Part shown: positions 42,146-49,049 of the stretch, piece by piece | How positions within the stretch are numbered: the first letter of the stretch is position 1 | Layout: the number at the start of each line of letters is the position of its first letter | NCBI GenBank assembly: GCA_017436325.1 | Contig: JAFSDI010000031.1 | Coordinates: 1 to 49,049, forward strand | Source of the DNA: Alphaproteobacteria bacterium | GTDB lineage: Bacteria > Pseudomonadota > Alphaproteobacteria > Rs-D84 | Reading direction: 5' to 3' | Length of the DNA: 49,049 nucleotides | Notes under the pieces: model-generated | Told to the model about the DNA's origin: nothing | The model's database searches: none | What the model saw: only the letters and a program-made list of their open reading frames with translations | Program-made: the position numbers and the translations under genes

Positions 42146-43017
42146 TGAAATCAGGTTGGATAATTTTAGACAAAGATTCAGGGGTCTTTTCGCGAACAGC
42201 AGGCGGTCGTGTGGCACGAATGCTGGGGACAAAAAAATTCGGCCATATTGGTACACTTGACCCCATGGCAACAGGGGTTTTGCCAATCGCAATTGGTGAC
42301 GCAACAAAAATGATACCATTTGTCGAAGAAGTAAATCCATCTGTCAAAGAATATTTATTTTCATTACAATTTGGTTTTGAAACAGATACACTTGATGTCA
42401 CAGGCCGCGAAACAGTACGCGATAATTTTGTGCCACACGAATCAGCAGTTGTGGCAGCGTTACCACAATTAATAGGCTGCATTCAACAGATTCCACCACA
42501 ATTTTCCGCAGTTCATATCAATGGTGGGCGTGCATATGAACTGGCACGACGTGGTATCGCAGTTAGCATCCAACCCCGCCCTGTTGAAATTTTTGAACTG
42601 CAATTTCTGGGTATTCAAAATAATAGTTGGCACTTTCGCACGCGTTGCAGTCGCGGAACATATGTTCGTTCTATTGCACGCGATATTGCAAAGATATGCG
42701 GTGCATATGCAACTGTTGATATGATACGCAGAACATTAACAAACGGATTCGACCTGTCAAGTGCAGTAAAACTTGATTTTTTAGAAAATATATTTAATAA
42801 TAGTGGCGCTTTTGGTGAAAATCTGAAGCCGATTGATTTTGGACTGGGGGACATTCCGGTTCTGAATCTGTCTGTGAAGTCGGCCAATTTTTATAAATCT
42901 GGTGGCTTTATCGAAACGGATGCAGATGACGGTTTGGTTCGCGTTTATTGCGATGATGTATTCATCGGCATTGGCGCGGTATCAAATTCTGTATTGCGTC
43001 CCAAAAGAACAATTTAA
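42145..43017 (+). CDS. truB: tRNA pseudouridine(55) synthase TruB
   Basis: A 290-residue enzyme that makes pseudouridine 55 in the tRNA T-loop. The catalytic Asp39 is in HIGTLDPMATGVLP; the RCSRGTYVRSIARDI block (about 172-186) and a short C-terminal domain are present. It is complete and is the functional copy of the partial gene at 41457. The usual truB-rpsO neighbour order is kept. Confidence 0.96.
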   Translation: MKSGWIILDKDSGVFSRTAGGRVARMLGTKKFGHIGTLDPMATGVLPIAIGDATKMIPFVEEVNPSVKEYLFSLQFGFETDTLDVTGRETVRDNFVPHESAVVAALPQLIGCIQQIPPQFSAVHINGGRAYELARRGIAVSIQPRPVEIFELQFLGIQNNSWHFRTRCSRGTYVRSIARDIAKICGAYATVDMIRRTLTNGFDLSSAVKLDFLENIFNNSGAFGENLKPIDFGLGDIPVLNLSVKSANFYKSGGFIETDADDGLVRVYCDDVFIGIGAVSNSVLRPKRTI

Positions 43018-43037
43018 TTAAAAACAAAGGAAAAACA

Positions 43038-43310
43038 ATGTCCGTAACAAAAGAAAAAAAGTCTGAATTAATTCAGAAATATAAAGTATCTGAACAAGAT
43101 AATGGTGGTTCTGTTGAATCACAGGTTGCTGTTTTGACTGAACGCATTCGTAATCTGACAGAACATATGAAAAACAACCACAAGGACAACCATTCAAAAC
43201 GCGGTTTGTTATTGATGGTTAATCGCCGCAAGAAATTATTGGCTTATATAAAGAAACGTAACCCAGACGATTATGATTCTTTGATTAAGAAATTAGGTTT
43301 GCGCAAATAA
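43038..43310 (+). CDS. rpsO: 30S ribosomal protein S15
   Basis: A 90-residue primary 16S rRNA-binding protein. The signature HSKRGLLLMVNRRKKLLAYI (about 54-73) and DNGGSVESQVAVLTERI are intact. AAAGGAAAAAC precedes the ATG. pnp, often the next gene, does not follow. Confidence 0.97.
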   Translation: MSVTKEKKSELIQKYKVSEQDNGGSVESQVAVLTERIRNLTEHMKNNHKDNHSKRGLLLMVNRRKKLLAYIKKRNPDDYDSLIKKLGLRK

Positions 43311-43316
43311 AAAAAA

Positions 43317-43338
43317 ATCCCCAATGGGGATTTTTTTT
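43317..43338. terminator. Bidirectional terminator after rpsO
   Basis: ATCCCC-AAT-GGGGAT flanked by A and T runs, between convergent rpsO and the Skp-like gene. Confidence 0.9.
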
Positions 43339-44002
43339 AGAAACCTTTTGGTTTTTCCATTTTGATTTTTGAAATCTTTTTATCGAATGCCTTGATAACT
43401 TCATCTGTAATATCCAGATTTTCTGCACCGGCACCCATACGAACCATACGACCATCAACAACCAAAGACAAATTCTTTTTCGCAATTATACCTTCGATAA
43501 TTGGATCAAGGTGACTTGTCTGCAATTCTGTTAATGCTTTTTGATAAGAAGATTCAACAGACTGTGCACGTTCTGTTAATTCACGTTGTAATTTTGTAAC
43601 TTTGTCTTGATATTCAACAACGCGACGTTGAAGCGCTTCACGTGAAAGAACTTCTTGAGATTCTTCGATTTCCTTTTTCTCTTTTTCCAATTCTTTCTGG
43701 TCACGTGTCAATTCATCACGCAATTCATTTTCATATTTTTCTTTTTGTGCACGCAGGTCTTTTAATGCCGCTGATTCTGATTGAATTGCATCCATACGAA
43801 TCACTGCAAAACGCAATTCACCGGCATTAACAGCATTTTCTGTAACTTCTGCAATTGCTTCGGATACAGGGGCAGCATTATCAGAACGTAATGCAGACAC
43901 ACCCCAAATACCCAGTACCGCCACAGCAACAACAGCCGCCGCAACAACACCAGTTTTTACATAAGATTTTACTGCTTTATTTTCATTTGTGTTTTTTACC
44001 AT
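43337..44002 (-). CDS. Skp/OmpH-family periplasmic chaperone, membrane-anchored
   Basis: A 221-residue protein. The N-terminus has a membrane helix (about 17-38, VVAAAVVAVAVLGIWGV) without a clear cleavage site, so it may stay anchored. The OmpH/Skp domain begins near residue 64 (FAVIRMDAIQSES), with a long coiled coil (about 75-160, rich in Glu, Lys and Leu) and the closing strand (NLSLVVDGRMVRMG). Skp trimers hold unfolded outer-membrane proteins. AAAGGATGG precedes the ATG. Confidence 0.85.
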   Translation of the reverse strand: MVKNTNENKAVKSYVKTGVVAAAVVAVAVLGIWGVSALRSDNAAPVSEAIAEVTENAVNAGELRFAVIRMDAIQSESAALKDLRAQKEKYENELRDELTRDQKELEKEKKEIEESQEVLSREALQRRVVEYQDKVTKLQRELTERAQSVESSYQKALTELQTSHLDPIIEGIIAKKNLSLVVDGRMVRMGAGAENLDITDEVIKAFDKKISKIKMEKPKGF

Positions 44003-44090
44003 TTTCCATCCTTTTATGTTTGTTATGCGTTCACTATAACAATATTTTTTTTATTTTTAAAGCAAAACTTTTAAAAAAAACTTAAAAAAA

Positions 44091-44113
44091 AATCCGCATC
44101 TGCGGATTCTTTT
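44091..44113. terminator. Terminator after the TPR gene
   Basis: AATCCGCA-TC-TGCGGATT with flanking A-runs on the left (T-runs for the minus strand), downstream of the stop at 44115. Confidence 0.82.
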
Positions 44114-44114
44114 C

Positions 44115-45167
44115 TTATTCGGTTACACTGGTCGTTTCAGTCACAATTTCTGATTCCTGTGGCTGAGTATTTGATTCCTGTAAAGAATCTATCAAGCCAC
44201 GCAATCTTTCCATTGTTTCTGTATCATTTAACGCGACTGCAATTGTATACGCAGATTCTAAATCAACACGCGCCATTTCAATGTCGTTAAGCTTTAGATT
44301 TAGCGCAGCCGATTTTTCAAAATAAGCCATCGCGTTACTGGATAATGCCTCACGTTCTTCCATCGATGGAAGGCCTTGGATTTGTTCTGAAATAACACGA
44401 ACTGCAGAACCATAATCATTCATCGCAGCAGCATAATCGCCAATTGCAGTATATGCCTCTGCCCTGTCGGCATAAACAGTTGGATTAACCGAACCTTCGG
44501 GACGCGCAAGCGAATTGGTGTAATCTGCAATTGCACCTTCCCAATTTTTCATCCACAGGTTCAATTGACCACGTTTTGCATACAGGTCACGCATTTGTAA
44601 AAACTGACTTGGGTGTGTAACATTCGCAGCCAATGCATTATTAATATCATTCATTGCAGCAGCATAATCTTCTAGGCGTGTGTTCAGCAAAGAACGATCA
44701 TAGTACGCAACAGCATTTGCTGGGTCTTTGGCCAACGCAGTATTAAAATCGTCCATCGCATTGCGATAATCACCAGTTTGCAAATATGCCTCACCACGCA
44801 GGATATATGCATCAACAGATGCAGCCCCACCATCAATCGATGTTGTCAAATCTGCAATCGCATCATCAACATTTCCAGCCAATAATTTTGTTTTACCGCT
44901 TTCATAATAATCATTTGCCTGCATCAAAACTTCTTCTGTAATCTGAATATTGTTAGATGTCATCGTATCATTATGACTGCGCCCCAATATGTAGAATGTC
45001 GCAGCAATAAAGAACAAAATGATAAACCAATAAACATAAATTGACAAAGACCATGTACTAAGACAAGGTTTCACAGCTGATTTCTTTACAGACTTGATTG
45101 TTGATTTTGTCGCAACAGGACGAACCGTTGTTTGTTTACTTGTTTTTTTTCTAGGTGTTTTTTTCAT
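44115..45167 (-). CDS. Membrane-anchored TPR protein
   Basis: A 350-residue protein. A Lys/Thr-rich basic head (about 1-37) precedes one membrane helix (about 44-62, YWFIILFFIAATFYILG), then about six tetratricopeptide repeats (about 78-320; for example VDAYILRGEAYLQTGDYRNA and YADRAEAYTAIGDYAAAM), and a Gln/Glu/Thr tail. The TPR domain is probably periplasmic and acts as a protein-binding scaffold. Function is not evident from the neighbours. Confidence 0.85.
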   Translation of the reverse strand: MKKTPRKKTSKQTTVRPVATKSTIKSVKKSAVKPCLSTWSLSIYVYWFIILFFIAATFYILGRSHNDTMTSNNIQITEEVLMQANDYYESGKTKLLAGNVDDAIADLTTSIDGGAASVDAYILRGEAYLQTGDYRNAMDDFNTALAKDPANAVAYYDRSLLNTRLEDYAAAMNDINNALAANVTHPSQFLQMRDLYAKRGQLNLWMKNWEGAIADYTNSLARPEGSVNPTVYADRAEAYTAIGDYAAAMNDYGSAVRVISEQIQGLPSMEEREALSSNAMAYFEKSAALNLKLNDIEMARVDLESAYTIAVALNDTETMERLRGLIDSLQESNTQPQESEIVTETTSVTE

Positions 45168-45197
45168 TTAAAGCTCCCTTCCTTTGTTAATTGTATG

Positions 45198-45899
45198 TTA
45201 ATTAGTTTTTAACAGTTCGTCAATTGTTTTTTGTTCAATTAGTTCAATTTTTGCAACAGGCAAATTTCCAATGCTTATATTCCCATATGAAATACGATGA
45301 AGTCTGCGTACAGGACAACCACATGCACGCAACACAATACGCACTTCATTCTTTTTGCCTTCGGTAATTGTTATGCGCAATTTACTTTTTGTTAACTCTT
45401 CTATTTTCATCGGTTTATAATGCACACCATCAACGGTGATACCTTTGCGTGCCTTGTCAAGGCCAACACGCGAATCTTTACCGGATACGGTTGCGATATA
45501 AACACGCTCTATCCCTGCAGATGGCAATGTCAGCCTGCGCGCCAATTCACCATCATTTGTTAGCAACAACAAACCTGTTGTTTTATAATCCAGTCTGCCA
45601 ACATACTTTAAGTTTTTGTGTTCTGGTGGTAAAAAATCATATATTGTTTTACGCCCACACTCGTCACGTAAAGTCGTCAAGGAATTTACAGGCTTGTGAA
45701 ATGCGTACAACAATGTTTCCGTTCTTTCTTGTACAACCTGACCATCAACACAGACCTTGTCTGTTGGTGAAACAAAATTTACAGGACTGGTGATAAGTGT
45801 ATCATTAATAGTAACACGACCATCTGTAATCATCTTCTCTGCATCACGACGTGAAGCAATTCCGCAATCTGCTAAAAATTTTGCAATTCGTGTAGTCAT
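45198..45899 (-). CDS. rluB: rRNA pseudouridine synthase, RsuA/RluB family
   Basis: A 233-residue enzyme. An S4 RNA-binding domain (about 1-60, RIAKFLADCGIASRRDAEKMI) is followed by the catalytic domain with GRLDYKTTGLLLLTNDG (Asp near 103). The family includes RluB, RluE, RluF and RsuA; the length and S4 domain favour RluB (23S U2605) but the exact target is not certain. It begins one base after rsmE ends, so the two rRNA-modifying genes form an operon. Confidence 0.9.
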   Translation of the reverse strand: MTTRIAKFLADCGIASRRDAEKMITDGRVTINDTLITSPVNFVSPTDKVCVDGQVVQERTETLLYAFHKPVNSLTTLRDECGRKTIYDFLPPEHKNLKYVGRLDYKTTGLLLLTNDGELARRLTLPSAGIERVYIATVSGKDSRVGLDKARKGITVDGVHYKPMKIEELTKSKLRITITEGKKNEVRIVLRACGCPVRRLHRISYGNISIGNLPVAKIELIEQKTIDELLKTN

Positions 45900-45900
45900 C

Positions 45901-46557
45901 TTATTTTAAAACCTTAGATATGGCAACGATAGAGGCAACCTCGGCACGCAAAATCGTTTTGCCTAGTGATAAACTGCGCGCGCCCGCAGAATCAAGCGCA
46001 TCAAATTCTGAATCTGAAAAACCACCCTCAGGCCCAATCATAACAGAATCTGCATCTGCGATTTCATCGGATGTTTTACGACCATATGCCGCACGCTCAT
46101 CCGCGAATACAATTTTTGATAAATCAAGCTCTTGAAATGTTTTAACAGGCAATATCACAGGTATGCTGTTACGATTAGATTGCTCTGATGCTTCTATCAC
46201 TATTTTGCGCATACGTTCCCAATTTATATGATGGGCAACTGTTCGCGACATAACAACAGGTTGAAAAAAACCAACCCCCATTTGCGTTGCCATATTCAAC
46301 AAATCATCCGTTCTTTTTATCGGCGAAAAAATCAAAGTCAACTTATTTGATGGGTCAATATGTGATGTTTGTTCGCACACCGTTAAAAAACGCGCGTCAG
46401 GTGACAGTTCTGCCAAATATTCATTACCATCGCCAAATACCAAGCATTTATCAGTTCGCATAACACGCGACAAATAATGCGATACATCGCGCCCAACAGA
46501 AATTTGCCCACCAATATTAATTGGCGCATCAATAAAAATCCGCGGAATATTTTTCAT
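45901..46557 (-). CDS. rsmE: 16S rRNA m3U1498 methyltransferase RsmE
   Basis: A 218-residue SPOUT-class methyltransferase that modifies U1498 of 16S rRNA. The knotted SAM site IGPEGGFSDSEFD (about 172-184) and the closing LGKTILRAEVA (about 196-206) are intact; the PUA-like N-domain is present. The gene is cotranscribed with rluB and divergent from the VirD4-type gene. Confidence 0.94.
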   Translation of the reverse strand: MKNIPRIFIDAPINIGGQISVGRDVSHYLSRVMRTDKCLVFGDGNEYLAELSPDARFLTVCEQTSHIDPSNKLTLIFSPIKRTDDLLNMATQMGVGFFQPVVMSRTVAHHINWERMRKIVIEASEQSNRNSIPVILPVKTFQELDLSKIVFADERAAYGRKTSDEIADADSVMIGPEGGFSDSEFDALDSAGARSLSLGKTILRAEVASIVAISKVLK

Positions 46558-46597
46558 TTTTTTATATTTCCTGATTTCTAATTAATGTTTTTTCTGA

Positions 46598-46603
46598 TAT
46601 AAT
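46598..46603 (+). promoter_or_regulatory. Extended -10 promoter of the VirD4-type gene
   Basis: TGATATAAT with TATAAT at 46598-46603; nine bases separate it from the ATG at 46613 and there is no ribosome site. It repeats the TGATATAAT seen at 1761-1769. Confidence 0.45.
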
Positions 46604-46612
46604 ATAAACACT

Positions 46613-48871
46613 ATGGCAACAAAATTCAACTTTTTATCAGCATCAGGTAAAGGGAAAGGACTGGGGATATTTAGTTCAAAGGCCTATAAGGAACATGAAC
46701 AAACCCCACAGGCCCGCGAATTCTGGACAATTAGATGGGCGATACTGATATGGGTAATTGCTGCATTTATGTTTGCGTGCGCATTTCCGGTTGAGCATAT
46801 TTGGCGATACGGTTGGGGACCAGCAACAAACAAGTGGATTGTTTTATATTTCCAGAACTTATTGATGTCTGGCGGATTATCTGTGTTTGCAGAAATCCCT
46901 TATTGGATAACCCGCTGTGCGTTACGCCCTGACTTAGCGTGCATAACACCACTGTTGCCAATTATTGGCTATTTCTTTTTATCCGATTCAACAATGACTG
47001 ATGAATTCAATCCACACAGCAAAGACAAAATTGATGAAAAATCATCACGCAAGGCAACAGAAAAAGATATTGTAAAAATGAGTCAAGACCACAACAATAA
47101 ACTGGGGCTATTCAAGGGATTTATGATGGTCTTGGGATATTTTAAATACAAAGGTAAACAAACTGCCTTGCAAATGGATGAATGTATGTCTGCACTGTTA
47201 TTGGCACCAGCCGGTACCGGTAAAACACAAGGTGTCGTTATTCCGACTATATTAGGATGTGATTCTGTGTCGATGATTGTAAACGACCCAAAGCCAGAAT
47301 TAATTTATACAACATCCGGATATCGCGCAACAGTTGGACCTGTGTTTATTATGAACTGGGCCGCACCAGATGAACCAGAAAAAGGAATCTATTATCCTGC
47401 GTGGAATCCGTTATCACCCGAAAACCTGCCTGCAACACCAGAAGGACGCAGCACATATATTCAAGTTGTCGTTAATTCTATTATCGAAGAAAATGCCAAA
47501 GACCCACACTGGTCAAATACTGCACGCGCCGCGCTGACCGGTTTTATAAACTTCATAATTTCCAAGGTAGAACGCGCCAAGGCAAATGACTATTTTTACA
47601 ACAGGTTGGCAACAGGTGCCTTTGATGACCAAGACGCAGCGGTCTTGATGGATTATTATATGACAATGACGTCCGACCCAAACGCATATGCAGCAATGGC
47701 ACTGGTACAAAATAAGCAAATAAATATTAATAACTATGTTCATGTCGGAACTTGGGGGGGGCTGCCCAAGGAATGGCACGGCGCAGAAGCATCAATACCA
47801 ATGTTCTTGGCATGGTATGTCGAAGGACAAATCAAGGTCGCACAAGAACTGGAAGAACGTAAAAATCAAGGCGACCAGATGGTTATGATGGCCGACCCAA
47901 TGAAGGACTTTTTAAACGAAGCAGTAAAAGAAGCACAATTATATGCATATGACAGTGATGCAGTGTCGGCACTTATTAATCTGGCCAATACACCTGATAG
48001 AGAACGTGGGTCTGTTATATCAACAATGAACGCAGGACTTAATATATTCCGACACCCCGCGGTTAATAAACATACCAGACATTCTGACCTGCACTTTGGT
48101 GATATGCGCGGTATGATTGACCCAACCGATGGCAAAATGAAGCCTATTACAATCTATCTGGCAATGAATGTTGCCGATGCGCCCGCATTCGCCGCAATCA
48201 CAAGTATGTTTATCGAACTGCTGTCAAACTATCTGATTGCAAACAAACCAGAAACTGTTAACAATGGACAAAAATTAGGCCCCTATCCCGCACTGTTCGT
48301 CTTGGACGAAATGCCAACTATGAATAAGCTAGAAGCAATTATACGTGGGCCTGCTGTTGGTCGTGGACAAAAAGTGTCTTATCTGATTGTCGGTCAGGAC
48401 ATTAGTCAGATTGCAGAAAAATATGGCGATAAAGCCGCAGATACAATTATCGCAAATACTGCAGCCAAGGTTATATTACGCGTAAATGACCCTGCAACCG
48501 CAGAACGCTTTACACATATGATGGGTAAGAAAAAAGTTAAAAAGAAAGAAAAAGGCCCAGACGGAAAAGACTATGAGGTCGAAAAAGAAGAAGACCTGTT
48601 TAGTCCGATGGACTTGATGACATTGGCAAAAGGTAAACAATTAGTATTATTCCAAGGATTTTATAACTTGCCGATTGAAGCAGATGGCGAATGGTGGTTC
48701 CTTCGTAAAACAGATGTTCAAAAAGCACTTGCCGCCAAGGTTGATATGGGGGCAGCATCACCAATCCCAGAATATATGATACCAAAGCATCACTATATGT
48801 TACGCTATGCGGGCGCACCCAAGGTATACGATGCAAAAACAAATACAGTTAAAGAATTAATCGTCAAATAA
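46613..48871 (+). CDS. virD4: VirD4/TraG-type coupling ATPase
   Basis: A 752-residue type IV secretion coupling protein, which brings DNA or protein substrates to the secretion channel. The N-terminus has membrane helices (about 42-64, 80-100 and 105-122). The nucleotide-binding domain has Walker A APAGTGKTQG (198-207), Walker B FVLDEMPTM (about 563-571) and the late GQDISQIAEKYG block (about 594-605). A basic/acidic insert with KKKVKKKEKG (about 640-650) comes before the C-terminal region. No relaxase, VirB channel gene or oriT is visible, so it may serve a chromosomal protein-secretion type IV system located elsewhere. It has its own terminator. Confidence 0.9.
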   Translation: MATKFNFLSASGKGKGLGIFSSKAYKEHEQTPQAREFWTIRWAILIWVIAAFMFACAFPVEHIWRYGWGPATNKWIVLYFQNLLMSGGLSVFAEIPYWITRCALRPDLACITPLLPIIGYFFLSDSTMTDEFNPHSKDKIDEKSSRKATEKDIVKMSQDHNNKLGLFKGFMMVLGYFKYKGKQTALQMDECMSALLLAPAGTGKTQGVVIPTILGCDSVSMIVNDPKPELIYTTSGYRATVGPVFIMNWAAPDEPEKGIYYPAWNPLSPENLPATPEGRSTYIQVVVNSIIEENAKDPHWSNTARAALTGFINFIISKVERAKANDYFYNRLATGAFDDQDAAVLMDYYMTMTSDPNAYAAMALVQNKQININNYVHVGTWGGLPKEWHGAEASIPMFLAWYVEGQIKVAQELEERKNQGDQMVMMADPMKDFLNEAVKEAQLYAYDSDAVSALINLANTPDRERGSVISTMNAGLNIFRHPAVNKHTRHSDLHFGDMRGMIDPTDGKMKPITIYLAMNVADAPAFAAITSMFIELLSNYLIANKPETVNNGQKLGPYPALFVLDEMPTMNKLEAIIRGPAVGRGQKVSYLIVGQDISQIAEKYGDKAADTIIANTAAKVILRVNDPATAERFTHMMGKKKVKKKEKGPDGKDYEVEKEEDLFSPMDLMTLAKGKQLVLFQGFYNLPIEADGEWWFLRKTDVQKALAAKVDMGAASPIPEYMIPKHHYMLRYAGAPKVYDAKTNTVKELIVK

Positions 48872-48872
48872 A

Positions 48873-48896
48873 AAATGCCCAAATGGGCATTTTTTA
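48873..48896 (+). terminator. Terminator of the VirD4-type gene
   Basis: AAATGCCC-AAAT-GGGCATTT followed by a T-run. The T-run merges directly into the next open frame. Confidence 0.9.
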
Positions 48897-48899
48897 TTT

Positions 48900-49049
48900 T
48901 TGAGTGATTATACAGAAAAGTCAAAAACAGGCTGGTATGTTGGTGGCCGTGCAGAACTTAGTTTAATGAACTGGGAAAACAAATATTCATCAAATGCACC
49001 AACAACAATCGCAGAATTTGATTCTGACAAATATTCTTTTGAACCTGTA
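48900..49049 (+). CDS. Beta-barrel protein without signal peptide (partial)
   Basis: An open frame running off the right edge. It encodes SDYTEKSKTGWYVGGRAELS (first 20 residues after a possible TTG), then a barrel-like continuation LMNWENKYSSNAPTT. The GWYVGGRAELSLMNWENKY strand is typical of the first mature strand of outer-membrane proteins, yet no signal peptide precedes it: only nine codons upstream is the VirD4 terminator, and a TAA lies at 48858. The sole start candidate is TTG at 48900 inside the T-run, without a ribosome site. It may be a truncated or silent copy. Confidence 0.5.
   Translation, partial: MSDYTEKSKTGWYVGGRAELSLMNWENKYSSNAPTTIAEFDSDKYSFEPV

Overview
The window looks like a chromosomal piece of a low-GC, Gram-negative alphaproteobacterium, probably host- or gut-associated and of an uncultured lineage. 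The visible support is the 5' end of a 16S rRNA gene of alphaproteobacterial type, a def-fmt-truA operon, an RpoH with its RpoH box, lipopolysaccharide and outer-membrane assembly genes (lptF, lptD, a SurA-like chaperone, pal, Skp-like, BamB-like), and tRNA-Glu of the alphaproteobacterial pattern. The genus cannot be named from sequence alone. TGA is used as a stop, so the genetic code is standard.

Layout. 1-317: 16S rRNA 5' end (minus). 868-3117: two divergent envelope genes. 3280-4635: dimeric-type glycyl-tRNA synthetase. 4660-8672: an operon of two large secreted proteins of unknown function behind structured leader A. 8919-10874: ComEC. 10878-13339: def-fmt-two Cys-rich miniproteins-truA. 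13382-19406: rmuC, lptF, lptD, surA-like, rlmN. 19618-20904: two secreted surface-type proteins behind structured leader B. 21237-23198: MacB/LolD-type ABC transporter. 23309-25313: Yip1-type protein and der. 25403-30095: pilO2-pilP-pilQ-pilR of an IncI/R64-like type IVb pilus. 30119-32695: small membrane protein, tRNA-Glu, infC (AUU start), UDG-family protein, pal. 32774-33846: secreted protein behind structured leader C. 33847-37243: rpoH and a porin-like gene, TPR and BamB-like genes. 37273-38382: tRNA-Val, OmpA-like lipoprotein, xseB. 38414-43310: mutS to rpsO, with a fossil tandem duplication between mutS and truB. 43337-46557: Skp-like, TPR, RluB and RsmE. 46613-48871: a VirD4-type coupling ATPase. 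48900-end: a beta-barrel gene without a signal peptide.

The most interesting item is a family of three structured 5' leaders (A about 8693-8880, B about 20936-21160, C about 33558-33812). Each has the same order of elements: promoter, hairpin P1, G-rich hairpin P2, a pseudoknot strand, a hairpin P4 whose 3' arm can also pair with a later copy of its 5' arm, hairpin P5, hairpin P6 whose loop complements the pseudoknot strand, then an intrinsic terminator and a strong or fair ribosome site. The paired bases differ between copies while pairing is kept, which is covariation. All three lead into genes for Sec-exported proteins of unknown function. I cannot assign them to a known riboswitch class. 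I infer an RNA-based termination switch controlling a lineage-specific set of surface proteins.

Other notable items: several genes whose promoter -10 box lies 6-9 nt before the start codon with no Shine-Dalgarno sequence (probably leaderless mRNAs, including rpoH and lptF); a truB'-'mutS junction recording duplication with a diverged allele; and a pilus assembly block without a visible pilin.
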